From Mucilaginibacter ginsenosidivorans (GTDB lineage: Bacteria > Bacteroidota > Bacteroidia > Sphingobacteriales > Sphingobacteriaceae): a DNA stretch of 64,000 nt. Numbering within the stretch: position 1 is the stretch's first letter; the number at the start of each line of letters is the position of its first letter. Both the position numbers and the translations under genes were made by a program. Shown one piece after another: positions 49,753-59,400 of the stretch. Location: positions 248,001 through 312,000 of the forward strand of contig NZ_CP042436.1 in assembly GCF_007971025.1 (NCBI RefSeq), read 5' to 3'. The notes below the pieces were generated by a model that was given only the letters and a program-made list of their open reading frames with translations, had not been told where the DNA came from and searched no databases.

Positions 49753-51363
49753 CTATTTACCCGTAGTGGTATAAGGAACAACGGCTACGGTCGGCGTAGG
49801 GTAGCTTTCATTTTTCATGCGGTCGATAGCCGTTATTACGTAAAGGTACGTTTTGTTCTTTTCCGCTGTCTGGTCCTCATATTGCGTATTGGCGCTGTAC
49901 TGGATATGCAGAATATTTTTGGGGTTAGTAAGATTTACCGTATCCGTATCGCTAAACCGGTAAATGACATAGCCATATACATCTTCGCTGTCGGCCGCCA
50001 TTTCGGGGGTTTGCCATTGCAGGTTTACACCAAGGGCATTGGGTTGCGCCACCAGGTTCTTAGGCGGGTTTGGAGGCACCGAATCCAGCCAGAGCATCGG
50101 CGGCGGCAGGGCGGGGTATTTATAAAAATCGGTATGTAATGAGTCGGTAAATCCAAGGGGGTTTTTAATAAGCGAATTATTGCTGAAAAACACGCTGCCC
50201 TCCACCCGGTTATTGTCGCGCAGGTAACGCACCTGGTTGGGCAGTTCGAGCGGATTATGGAACGCTCTCGATTTAGGCTCAAAGGCCCTGTATGGCGCCT
50301 GCCCTATGTAAAGGTGCCTGCCATAGGTATTATCGCTCCACCAATCCACCAGGTTCTCAAACGGAGCCAGCCGGTAGCCGAAATTCCAGTACAGCTGCGG
50401 CACAACATAGTCTATCCAGCCTTCCTGCAGCCATTTGCGCGTATCGGCATACAATTCATAATACGAATCGCCGCCAGTGGTTTCAGAACCGTCCGGGTCC
50501 TGCCGGGCATTTTTCCAGATACCAAACGGGGCAATGCCAAACTTCATGTACCATTTATGCGCATGGATACTATCGCCTAATGCCTGTATCAGCAGGTCGA
50601 CATTGTTGCGGCGCCAATCTTTTATGTCCGTAAACTCGCCGCCATAAGCTTTAAATGTTTCAGCGTCTTTGATCGTTTGCCCGTCGATTTTATATGGATA
50701 GAAATAATCATCCATGTGTACCCCGTCGATATCGTAATTGTCCACCACATTCAGTATCACTTTTACAATATAATCGCGCACCTGTGGTATGCCCGGGTTA
50801 AACAGTTTGATGCCGCCGTAAGTAAAAAACCAGCTGGGTTCCTGGTTGGTAATATGGCAGGTGCACAGGCTTTTAAAGTTCCCGTCGAAAGTAGCCCTGT
50901 AGGGATTGAACCATGCGTGCAATTCCATGCCGCGTTTATGCGCCTCGGTAATAGCAAACTGAAGCGGATCGAAAGCCGGATCGGGCGCCTGGCCCTGCTT
51001 GCCCGTCAGCCATCGCGACCATGGTTCGCTGCTTTTTGCGTAAAATGCATCGGCAGCCGGCCTCACCTGGAACATCACAGCATTAATACCCATCCGCTGA
51101 TCGGCATCCAAAATATCCAGTAATTGCTGCTTTTGTTTTTCCACCGGCAAATGCGGGTCGCTGGGCCAATCAATATTAACTACCGTGGCTATCCACACTC
51201 CCCGGAATTCGCGCTTGGGTTCTGCGCTTGCAGCAGGCTTAACGACGGGTCTTTCAGCGTTATCACCTTCTGCCGGTTTCTTTGAAGCGTAGGGCTGGGC
51301 CTGTGTTTTGGTAACTACCAAAAAAGCAAAAAAAGTTAACAGGAGATATCGGCACACACGCAT
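49753..51363 (-). CDS. exported glycoside-hydrolase-like protein, GHL10 (YddW/YngK family)
   Basis: This 536-residue protein has a signal peptide (1-22, ending TQAQ) and a GHL10 (COG1649) barrel: EFRGVWIATVVNIDWPSDPH, NAVMFQVRPAADAFYAKS, MELHAWFNPYRATFD, VDNYDIDGVHMDDYFYPYK, and WIDYVVPQLYWNFGYRL. The two acids of DIDGVHMDDYF are candidate catalytic residues. A C-terminal fibronectin type III domain (about 430-525) follows. Family members cleave or bind peptidoglycan-like or other glycans. It is convergent with DUF1835, two bases between. Confidence 0.92.
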   Translation of the reverse strand: MRVCRYLLLTFFAFLVVTKTQAQPYASKKPAEGDNAERPVVKPAASAEPKREFRGVWIATVVNIDWPSDPHLPVEKQKQQLLDILDADQRMGINAVMFQVRPAADAFYAKSSEPWSRWLTGKQGQAPDPAFDPLQFAITEAHKRGMELHAWFNPYRATFDGNFKSLCTCHITNQEPSWFFTYGGIKLFNPGIPQVRDYIVKVILNVVDNYDIDGVHMDDYFYPYKIDGQTIKDAETFKAYGGEFTDIKDWRRNNVDLLIQALGDSIHAHKWYMKFGIAPFGIWKNARQDPDGSETTGGDSYYELYADTRKWLQEGWIDYVVPQLYWNFGYRLAPFENLVDWWSDNTYGRHLYIGQAPYRAFEPKSRAFHNPLELPNQVRYLRDNNRVEGSVFFSNNSLIKNPLGFTDSLHTDFYKYPALPPPMLWLDSVPPNPPKNLVAQPNALGVNLQWQTPEMAADSEDVYGYVIYRFSDTDTVNLTNPKNILHIQYSANTQYEDQTAEKNKTYLYVITAIDRMKNESYPTPTVAVVPYTTTGK

Positions 51364-51699
51364 CGGGGGGAAATTATTAAAAGTTGCAAAGATATAAACT
51401 CATGGTTGATTTTTTTATTATACAGCGCAATTACACAGACATTTTTGTGTTTTACCTATATTCTAATTATTTTTAAAGCCGTCTACCGGAAAATAATAAC
51501 CTATGAGAGAAACAATTTCCTAAAATTTTCATTTTATATCATTAACTAACATTTCTTGAAACAATAACCTGAATTGACTGTTAACTATCGTTAAGATTAA
51601 CACAAAACAAATTTTATTAAAATTTAGGCAGATTTGTGTACTGCTGACCCTAACAAACTTTACACAACCATCCTAATTAAAAAACTTAGAAAAACAGCT
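51364..51699. other. gene-free AT-rich gap, possible regulatory half-sites
   Basis: This 336-base stretch holds no coding frame I trust. It is AT-rich and contains TTAAC/TTAAG words (TTAACTATCGTTAAGATTAAC spacing at about 51581-51601) that resemble the TAAC boxes at the phosphate genes but with different spacing. No clear TAnnTTTG promoter for the gene at 51700 was found. Confidence 0.4.
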
Positions 51700-52611
51700 A
51701 TGGAAAATCAATCCGGACCAGCCCCTAAAAAGAACTCGAATGTCATCTATTTCCTGATCGTTGTTGTTTTAGCCTTATTGGGGACCGACGTGTACTTGTA
51801 TTTGCAAAAAAACAAGTCGGACACTAAGATAGTGTACCAGGAAGATGAAAAGAACAGGTTAAAGGTTGAGCTCGACAGCCTTGAGGCCCAAATTGAACAG
51901 GTGAATACCGGCAAAGCAAAAATGTCGGCCGAACTGCGCGCCAAAAACGATTCGCTCGAAGCCAAGATCAAGGTTTTACGCGTTCAGCTCGACAAGGGTA
52001 AACTTACTAAAGAAGAACTTGCCAAAGCCCAGGAAGATGTAAAGCAACTTCGTTATTTTGTTGCCAATTACACCGCCCAGATAGAAGAATTAAAGAAGCA
52101 AAATACCAGCCTTGCCAGTGAAAGGGATACGCTTAAGACCAACCTGGCCACTACTACCCAAAAGGCCACTACGCTGGAAGAACAAAACAAGGACCTTGAC
52201 AACAAAGTAACTATCGCCAAAGCGCTGAAAGTAGGTAGTGTAAATATAGTAGCTTACAAAGTAAAAAACAGCGGTAAAGAAGTTGAAGTTAGCCGCGCAA
52301 GCCCGGCTAAAAAGATCAAGATAAACTTTACAGTGGCCAGCAACACACTTGCGGACAAAGCCCTGCACGATGTATACGTTCGGGTGCTCGATCCCACCGG
52401 CAACCTGATCACCACTACCGATTCGGGTAATTTTAACGCAGATGGCCAAGACCTGCAATATACCTACAAAACGTCTATCGATTTTAAGAACGATGGCAGC
52501 ATGTTCACTATCGATTGGACCAACCCCGCTGCGTTCCAGAAAGGCGCTTATACCGTAATGCTTTATTCGGATAATTCGACCATGGGCCAGGGAACCTTCT
52601 CGTTGAAATAA
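51700..52611 (+). CDS. membrane-anchored coiled-coil protein with beta C-terminal domain
   Basis: This 303-residue protein has a short cytoplasmic start, one membrane segment (about 13-31), a long heptad coiled coil (about 42-180: VELDSLEAQIEQVNTGKAKM, then LEEQNKDLDNKV) and a C-terminal beta domain (about 185-303). I do not recognise a name; such proteins are frequent in Bacteroidota and often misnamed as SMC-like. The ATG at 51700 is preferred to an earlier in-frame ATG at 51634 because the extension has no membrane-protein character. It ends with a terminator. Confidence 0.78.
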   Translation: MENQSGPAPKKNSNVIYFLIVVVLALLGTDVYLYLQKNKSDTKIVYQEDEKNRLKVELDSLEAQIEQVNTGKAKMSAELRAKNDSLEAKIKVLRVQLDKGKLTKEELAKAQEDVKQLRYFVANYTAQIEELKKQNTSLASERDTLKTNLATTTQKATTLEEQNKDLDNKVTIAKALKVGSVNIVAYKVKNSGKEVEVSRASPAKKIKINFTVASNTLADKALHDVYVRVLDPTGNLITTTDSGNFNADGQDLQYTYKTSIDFKNDGSMFTIDWTNPAAFQKGAYTVMLYSDNSTMGQGTFSLK

Positions 52612-52636
52612 ATAATTAAAAAATTTAATACCCGGT

Positions 52637-52670
52637 CCCGCCTGTATAAAAACAGGCGGGATTTTTATTT
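52637..52670 (+). terminator. terminator after the coiled-coil gene
   Basis: CCCGCCTG (52637-52644) and CAGGCGGG (52653-52660) pair perfectly around eight bases, followed by ATTTTTATTT. Confidence 0.9.
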
Positions 52671-52822
52671 CAAAGCGATACAGGGCAGGCAATAAGGCCG
52701 CCTGATTTTCGCCTTTGTTTTTGGGAAGGTTTTAAAAGCGATATTTTTTCCCCGGTCGAAATCCTTGTCTTTGAGGGGGAGAGATGTCCGCAAGTTGCTA
52801 TTGTGAATAAAGCTTAAGGATA

Positions 52823-55800
52823 TTAAGCTACTTCCGGCAGGCTGATATAGAACGTTGTCCCTTCACCAATAACGGTCTCGAACCAAACCTTGCCGCCTGC
52901 GTTCTCAATTGAGTTTTTGACGAACGCCAACCCCAGGCCTGTGCCGGAGCTTTTCGTTGTAAAATTAGGCTCGAATATCTTCTCACGCAGGTTGGCAGGA
53001 ATGCCGTTGCCATTATCCTTAATGCTCAGCAGGATGGCCCCGTTCGTTATCATATGCGCGATCTCGATAACACCGTCGCGGCCCTGTGGTATAGCCTCTA
53101 TGGCATTTTTCAAAAGGTTATTAAAGCACCGCAGCAATTGGTCGCGGTCGGCGCTTACTTTAAATGGATCTTCGGGCGCCTGGTAGTTTATTTTAATATT
53201 TTCTGTTTGCTTATAAACCACTACAGCCTGTGTAAGTATATCGAAAACGTCCATTTTCTCCAACCTTGTATCAGGCATTTTGGCGAAGGCCGAAAACTCC
53301 GAGGCTATGGACGAAAGGCTCTCGATCTGCTCGACGAACGACTTGCTGAACCGTTCGAATTTCTGGTCGAATTTTGGGTCCTTGTCCTTCCACGATTTCT
53401 CCAGCAACTGCAGCCCCAGCTTAAGCGGTGTCAGCGGGTTTTTGATCTCATGAGCCACCTGCTTGGCCATTTCGCGCCAGGCACTTTCCCTCTCCGATTG
53501 CGCAAGCTTTTGCGCGCTTTGCTCAAGGGCAGCTATCATGTTGTTATATTCTGCTATCAGCGTACCTATCTCATCTTTACGCTTCCATTTTATCGGCTCG
53601 TTTTTTTGGCCATATATGGTTTTGCTCAGGCTGTATTGAATAATATTGAGCGGCGTGGTTATCTGCCGGGCAATAAATACCGCCAGCAGCCCTATAGCGA
53701 TAAATATCAGGGCATAAATATTGATCATGGCATCCAGCAGCGAACTCAAGCGCGATTTGTAGTCCTCCTCGTTCGAGAACGACGGCAACTGCAAATACCC
53801 GATCGTTCTGTTCTGCCCGTTGGTTAACGCTACATAACCAGCCTTATAGCTAAAGTTTCCAATGATCTCCGGGTTAATGAATATGGATTTATTAAGCTGA
53901 TGCAGGTTTATATAGGCTTTTCCATTGATCCTTTTAGCTATAAGGCCGTTGTCATAAAGCTTAGGCTGCGTCGATGCCAACATTTCGCCTTTGGTATTGA
54001 AGAGTGTAATATCGGCGGAATAAACATTTGCAAATTCATCAAACTTGGCCAGGTAGTCCTGCCCCATGTAATAAACACCGCCTGTAAGGCGGGCGTTTTC
54101 AAAAGCTCTACCTATTTGCAACAGCCTGTGGCTGATGGTGGCGTCCTGTTGTTCGCTGTATTGCTTTGTGATGGAAACATAGGTAATAACCCCACCAATA
54201 TCAGTGTTGCGACTACTGCGAATACAATGGAAAGCTGTATCCTTGTTTTGTATAAAATATGCTCAAAATTGATCTTTAATACCCAATGGAAGTAGTTCTC
54301 CTCGGAATATAATATCCGTATACGCGCCCACAGCCACCGCATTACAATAACAACCGCGGCAAATGCAAGGAAAACAATAAAGAAGAAGGTGACCGAAGTA
54401 ATGGTGTTGATGGCAACATTTTCCTTTTTGCTTATTACCAGCATGCTTCGCCCATCCGGCTGATAGATCAGGTGGTTATAGGTGTTCCATAATTTGTAGG
54501 ATGCGAGGTCAGAAACGGTTGTGCTCTTAAATACCGTATCCTTTACTTTACCCTTAAACTCACGGTTTATAAGGCTATAATCGTATTTGCCTTTCTGGCT
54601 CATCAGCCTGTTATCGCTGTAATAGGCATAGGAGTAATCTTCAAAATCGTCCGCAGGCTTTACATTGTTATCCACGAGCAAGTCGAGCGGTGCATTTTCA
54701 TTCTGCGTATCCTTCGAGTCGAGCGATATCACCAGCGTGCCGACGAGTTCCTTTTGGTCGTATACCGGTATCCTGGCCAGGTATTCCCTCGAACCGTAGG
54801 CCTTGCTGTTCCGGTAAAAATAGTCGGATATTTTCGGCGCCCCGCCTATTCTTACCATGTCTTTAAAAACATTCAGATCGTAGGACTGCTGCTCATATCC
54901 CTTCTGCGACAGGAATTGCTTGTCGCCGGTGTCGTACCCGTAAACATTCAATTTAAATTTCGACAGGTATTCGTAGAAATAAGTTTTTTGGAGATAAGCC
55001 TTTATAACATCATTATTGTGCACGGTATCAATAAAATACCGTTTCACATCCGGATCCGTTTCTATCTTTCGCTCGACAATTTTCAGGTAATGTTCGGTCG
55101 GCAGATCGGCAGTAGTTATAAGCTGGTGCAGAAGCTCCTTACGTTTTTCTTTTTCTTTAAGCGAAAGAAAGTGGTTTAGTTTAATAGCGGATACAGAAGC
55201 ACAAACAAGGATAATGCTCACCAGCGCACCTGAATTTAATCTCGCCTGTTTATACAGGTAGGCATACCCCCGTATAAACACCCAGGCTGCACCAAAAAGG
55301 TAGAACAAAGTAAATTCGCCGCGGTTTAACACCGGGATAAATGTGGCAGCAAGTATAGCGGCTAAAAAGATAGCGGCCTGCTGCGATACCGGCACGGCAA
55401 CCCGCACGCTAAAAGTGAGGCATATTTCGACAAGAACATAAAAAACAAGATAGGCGAAGCACAGCATCAGTATACCCATTACGCTATGATGCGTGAGGCC
55501 AAGCACATTATTAACGTCGAAATTGATCTTTGAATAAAGTACCAGGCCATGAAAGCGCCTGAGCAACAGGAAGGACACCCCGGTGATAGCCAATACACAA
55601 ATCACAACAATAATATAACCTGCAATTTTACTGTAAGAAGGTTTTACAAGTTTGTTGCGGTAACGGTACACGAAACAAAAGAACCAGCTTATGGCAAGCA
55701 CATTAAGACAAAAATCGCCGAACGAAGGGTATAAGGGCCCGCCATAATAAAGTGTGGGTTGAAAAATGGAGAGTTTGTAACTAAGGTCGGGCCAGTTGCA

Positions 55801-56571
55801 ATAAATATTAAGATACCTTAACGTGACGATGAATATAAGCAGTACCGCGAACGACAGCAACAGGTAGCCTCTTACAGCTATATAATTACAGATATTGTGG
55901 ATAAGCAGACACAGGACCAGAAAGCAAAGGGCCCATGACGCTATTTCGAAATAAAGGAACTTATGGTTAACCTCGTAAGGGTTTACCTTTACCGAAAAAA
56001 GGTATTTATCGGTAATGCTGTGTATTTCGTAAATATTTTTGTCATCATATTTCGCTATCTCGATATTATTGTCCTTAAGCAGGTTTTTTGCGAATATGTT
56101 CTGAAGGTATTGATTTTGAATTTTGTACTCAAGTTTTACCGGGATCAGGAAAACAGCCGAAAAATCTCCGTCCGTCTTCTTGATAGCGTTGTAATGCCCG
56201 TTCGATTCCTTAACAAAAGAATAGCCCTCCTTAATGGGATGCAGGGGTATTACCTTTATCCCGCTCCAAAACACAAGCCGCCCCTTTTTGTAGGTAAGCA
56301 GCCAGATATTTTCATCGGTCGTAAATTTCTTTATTGCCTTCAGCGCCGCGCGGTCGTCATCTTCCAGCGTTTTTAAATTATCGAAAGCTTTTTTATCGTT
56401 AATGACATCGGCAACAACACGTTCCTTTTTTTGCAGGTTACTTTCAAGTGTTTGCGCGGTTTGATACAGGTTATTTTTAGGCGTGTAAGTTTTCTGTATA
56501 ACAATTGCTGTCAGCAGTAAACTGGCAAACAGGAGGGCCAGCATCAATCGTATTTTCGCAGCGGGTGTCAA
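52823..56571 (-). pseudogene. NtrY-like sensor histidine kinase with a one-base frameshift
   Basis: The first 794 residues (56571 to about 54190) make a large multi-membrane sensor region. Then the frame shifts at 54190-54193, a run of four C. With five C, the frame would continue VITYVSITKQYSEQQDATIS and on into HAMP, HisKA (AKQVAHEIKNPLTPLKLGLQ, His about 1041) and ATPase (NNLLKNAIEAIPQG, DNGNGIPANLREKIFEPNFT, GTGLGLAFVKNSI) domains. The repaired protein is about 1249 residues. As sequenced, frames run 56571-54112 (819 codons ending CCK-stop) and 54121-52823 (432 codons, TTG start). Either this is a natural frameshift in a homopolymer or a sequencing error. The AHEIKNPLTP box is NtrY-like. 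No response regulator is adjacent. Confidence 0.85.
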
Positions 56572-56599
56572 TGTTTCAAAAGGTAGGGATAAAAATACG

Positions 56600-56639
56600 A
56601 TAAAAAAACAAAGCCATCCGTTTTCAGTTTGGATGGCTT
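56600..56639 (-). terminator. terminator after fabD
   Basis: AAGCCATCC (56611-56619) and GGATGGCTT (56631-56639) pair perfectly; on the minus strand the stem is followed by a run of seven T. Confidence 0.88.
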
Positions 56640-56647
56640 CGCGATTT

Positions 56648-57535
56648 TTATTCGCTTAAAGCGGCACTGCTTGTTGCGGCCGCGCGGTCTACCTTTTTTA
56701 CCAGGCCTTGCAGCACGTTGCCCGGACCAACTTCTATAAAGGATGTCGCCCCATCCTCCAGCATGTGCATCACGGTTTGCGTCCAGCGTACGGGGCCGGT
56801 AAGCTGTTCTATCAGGTTGTGTTTTATCTTAGCCGGATCGGTATAGGGTTTGGCGTCGATGTTCTGGTATACCGGGCATACCGGTTCTTTGATCTCCGTG
56901 TTCAGTATGGCATACTCCAGTTCCATTTTCGCTGACTGCATCAAAGGCGAGTGAAAGGCTCCGCCGACGTTCAGTTTAAGTGCGCGCTTGGCCCCTGCCG
57001 CAAGCAGTTTTTCGCAGGCATAGTCGATACCGGCGATACTGCCCGAAATAACCAATTGGCCCGGGCAATTGTAATTAGCGGGTACTACCACCTCGGTGGC
57101 CCGCTCGCAAATATCTTCCACGGTAAAATCATCCAGCCCCAAAATAGCTGCCATGGTCGAAGGCTGTATCTCGCAGGCCTTTTGCATAGCGTTGGCACGG
57201 GCAGCAACTAATCTTAAACCGTCTTCGAACGATAAAGCGCCCGCAGATACCAGCGCCGAAAATTCGCCAAGCGAATGCCCCGCTGCCATATCGGGTTTAA
57301 AATCATCGCCCAAAACCTTTGCCAGGATAACCGAATGTAAAAATATGGCGGGCTGGGTTACTTTGGTCTGTTTCAGGTCCTCGTCGGTACCGTCGAACAT
57401 GATGTCCGTTATACGGAAACCCAATATTTCGTTTGCTTTCTCAAACAATTCACGGGCCTTGTCCGACTTATCATATAAGTCTTTACCCATGCCAACAAAT
57501 TGGGCTCCCTGGCCCGGAAATAAGTATGCGTTCAT
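56648..57535 (-). CDS. fabD: malonyl-CoA:ACP transacylase
   Basis: FabD loads malonyl groups on ACP for fatty acid synthesis. This 295-residue protein has FPGQGAQFVGMGKDLY at the start, the nucleophile Ser88 in AAGHSLGEFSALVSAG, the conserved Arg in LVAARANAMQKA, and the catalytic His in GGAFHSPLM. Its carrier gene acpP is at 10.7 kb. The start codon lies at the edge of a heptamer-word repeat (57536-57627), which must contain or replace the promoter. Confidence 0.95.
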   Translation of the reverse strand: MNAYLFPGQGAQFVGMGKDLYDKSDKARELFEKANEILGFRITDIMFDGTDEDLKQTKVTQPAIFLHSVILAKVLGDDFKPDMAAGHSLGEFSALVSAGALSFEDGLRLVAARANAMQKACEIQPSTMAAILGLDDFTVEDICERATEVVVPANYNCPGQLVISGSIAGIDYACEKLLAAGAKRALKLNVGGAFHSPLMQSAKMELEYAILNTEIKEPVCPVYQNIDAKPYTDPAKIKHNLIEQLTGPVRWTQTVMHMLEDGATSFIEVGPGNVLQGLVKKVDRAAATSSAALSE

Positions 57536-57627
57536 ATTAGTGATTAGTTGATTGGTGATTGGTTAATTAGTGACTTGTGATTAGTACGACGTGTTCCTGA
57601 TCACTAATAACTAATAACTGATCACCC
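57536..57627. repeat. inverted heptamer-word repeat, locus 7
   Basis: The left arm (57536-57586) runs ATTAGTG, ATTAGTTG, ATTGGTG, ATTGGTTA, ATTAGTG, ACTTGTG, ATTAGTA, alternating 7 and 8 bases. The right arm (57598-57627), read on the minus strand, is GTGATCA, GTTATTA, GTTATTA, GTGATCA. The centre is about 11 bases. The element fills the gap between fabD and folE and shares words with locus 4 at 7.7 kb. Confidence 0.8.
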
Positions 57628-58260
57628 AAGTTTCGCCGTTATCAAATTTAAAAACTCTGTGCGGGTTTTTTCCTTTAAAAATTCGCCTGTAAAGGCCGAC
57701 GTTGTAGTAACTGAATTTTGCTTTTGCACCCCGCGCATGCTCATGCAAAGGTGACGGCATTCAATAACAACCCCCACGCCAAGTGGATTCAAAGTTTCCT
57801 GAATACAATCGCGTATCTCATTGGTCAGGCGTTCCTGCACCTGCAGCCGGCGTGCAAAAACGTCCACCACGCGCGGTATTTTGCTCAAACCTACTACGTG
57901 CCCGTTCGGGATATAGGCAATGTGCGCTTTACCAAAAAACGGCAGCATGTGATGTTCACACATCGAATAAACCTCGATATCCTTCACCACCACCATCTGG
58001 CTGTATTCCTCTTTGAACATAGCCGATTTGAGTATCTCCTCGGCGTTGAGGTCGTAGCCCTGCGTCAGGAAAAGCATCGCCTTTGCCATTCGCTCGGGTG
58101 TTTTCAGTAATCCTTCACGGTTAGGGTCTTCTCCAATTTGTTCGAGGACGTTGTGATAAAGACCGCTAAGATTGTCTATCAATCCGGTATTGTACCGGTC
58201 TATCTTTTTGTACCCGTCTATACCTTCGTCGCGGTCGGGGTAAGCATCTGTTTTGTTCAT
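57622..58260 (-). CDS. folE: GTP cyclohydrolase I
   Basis: FolE makes dihydroneopterin triphosphate from GTP. This 212-residue protein has the zinc/catalytic motifs [19 protein letters not shown] and the later [20 protein letters not shown], with Cys, His and Cys ligands. The folate pathway uses this product, and queD, nine bases upstream on the same strand, starts the queuosine branch from it. The 3' end, with the stop codon at 57622, touches the repeat at 57536-57627. Confidence 0.96.
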   Translation of the reverse strand: MNKTDAYPDRDEGIDGYKKIDRYNTGLIDNLSGLYHNVLEQIGEDPNREGLLKTPERMAKAMLFLTQGYDLNAEEILKSAMFKEEYSQMVVVKDIEVYSMCEHHMLPFFGKAHIAYIPNGHVVGLSKIPRVVDVFARRLQVQERLTNEIRDCIQETLNPLGVGVVIECRHLCMSMRGVQKQNSVTTTSAFTGEFLKEKTRTEFLNLITAKLG

Positions 58261-58269
58261 TTCCAGGTT

Positions 58270-58689
58270 TTAATCACCAAAATACTCGGCCGAGTTGTTT
58301 TCCGTTTCAAATAATTTAACAGAATGCAGAAACACGCCTTCGTGTTTCTCTATCGGCCCTTTCAATTGGTTAAATATTTCGATGCAAAGTAACTCGGTCG
58401 AAGCCATCTTCCCTGTCATGAAGTCGACATCTTTGTTCAGATTTTTATGATCGAGTTTCTCTATCACGTAATCGTTAATGATCACTTTCAGTTCCTTCAG
58501 GTCTATCAGGTACCCTGTAGCATGACTTATCTCACCCTTCACCGTCACCAATAGATTGTAATTGTGCCCGTGCCAGTTAGGGTTTGCACATTTACCAAAA
58601 ACCTCAGCGTTTTTTTCTTCGCTCCACTCTTCGCGGTACATACGGTGCGCAGCGTTAAAATGCTCTTTCCGTGTTATATAGATCATCAT
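58270..58689 (-). CDS. queD: 6-carboxytetrahydropterin synthase
   Basis: This 139-residue protein of the PTPS/QueD family has the zinc histidines in EHFNAAHRMY and NPNWHGHNYN, the catalytic Cys in KCANPNW, and C-terminal VFLHSVKLFETENNSAEY. QueD converts dihydroneopterin triphosphate to carboxytetrahydropterin on the way to queuosine. The ATG at 58689 is preferred to the longer frame; Met2 is also possible. It is followed by folE, its substrate supplier. Confidence 0.9.
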   Translation of the reverse strand: MMIYITRKEHFNAAHRMYREEWSEEKNAEVFGKCANPNWHGHNYNLLVTVKGEISHATGYLIDLKELKVIINDYVIEKLDHKNLNKDVDFMTGKMASTELLCIEIFNQLKGPIEKHEGVFLHSVKLFETENNSAEYFGD

Positions 58690-58762
58690 AATAATAATTG
58701 GCGCAAATATACAAAACAAAAAACTGCGCTTTGATTATCTTCGTTGTCAAAATAAAGCCATT

Positions 58763-59395
58763 ATGCGGATATTGGTTGTTGCAGCTACTGAATTTGAAGT
58801 GGAATTTCAGAATCAAGAGTCAAGAGTCAAGAATCAGAATATTGAACTTCTTATAACCGGCGTCGGGATGGTGGCTACAGCTTTTGCATTAGGCAGGCAC
58901 CTGGCAACCAACCGGTACGACCTGGCCATTAACCTTGGTATTGCAGGCAGCTTCGACCGAAGTATCGCTGTAGGCGAAGTGGTGGAAGTAGTGGAAGACA
59001 GCTTTTCAGAATTAGGCGCGGAAGATGACGAAACTTTTTTATCCATTGAGAAATTAGGCTTCGGCGAGGCTCATTTTAAACCCTCTGCCCGGCTTTATGA
59101 CCATGGCATCACCCATATACGGCAGGTAAGCGCCATTACTGTAAATACCGTTCACGGCAATGAGGCCAGCATTAAAGAACTTGCCTGCCGCATTGAGCCC
59201 CAGCTGGAAAGCATGGAAGGCGCAGCATTTTTTTATGCCTGCAAACAGGCCGGCGTTCCGTGTATACAGATCAGGGCAGTGTCAAATTATGTGGAAAAGC
59301 GCAACCGCGATGCCTGGCAGATAGGGCTGGCCATTAAAAATCTGAATACATTTGCTGCTGAACTTTTCAAACGAGATTTCTCCCCATTGAAATAA
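58763..59395 (+). CDS. mqnB: futalosine hydrolase
   Basis: MqnB splits futalosine in the futalosine route to menaquinone. This 210-residue nucleosidase has MRILVVAATEFEVEF at the start, LLITGVGMVATAFALGRHL, AINLGIAGSFDRSIAVGEVV, and SMEGAAFFYACKQAGVPCIQ (Glu and Met of the active site). A heptamer-word repeat lies inside the gene at 58811-58838 and encodes the loop NQESRVKNQNIE between the first strand and the second. The later gene mqnD at 59844 serves the same pathway. Confidence 0.92.
   Translation: MRILVVAATEFEVEFQNQESRVKNQNIELLITGVGMVATAFALGRHLATNRYDLAINLGIAGSFDRSIAVGEVVEVVEDSFSELGAEDDETFLSIEKLGFGEAHFKPSARLYDHGITHIRQVSAITVNTVHGNEASIKELACRIEPQLESMEGAAFFYACKQAGVPCIQIRAVSNYVEKRNRDAWQIGLAIKNLNTFAAELFKRDFSPLK
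58811..58838. repeat. heptamer-word repeat inside the mqnB coding sequence, one-armed
   Basis: Four 7-base words, AATCAAG, AGTCAAG, AGTCAAG and AATCAGA, are in the coding strand of mqnB. The region is translated as a polar loop rich in Asn, Gln, Lys and Glu. No opposite arm is nearby. It appears to be a coding copy of the same kind of word array found between genes. Confidence 0.7.
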
Positions 59396-59400
59396 ATATC

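Noticed and set aside
53054..53827. 257-codon plus-strand frame opposite the kinase
   Set aside because: It is the antisense shadow of the HAMP/HisKA region, with no plausible fold or start site; the minus strand is clearly coding.
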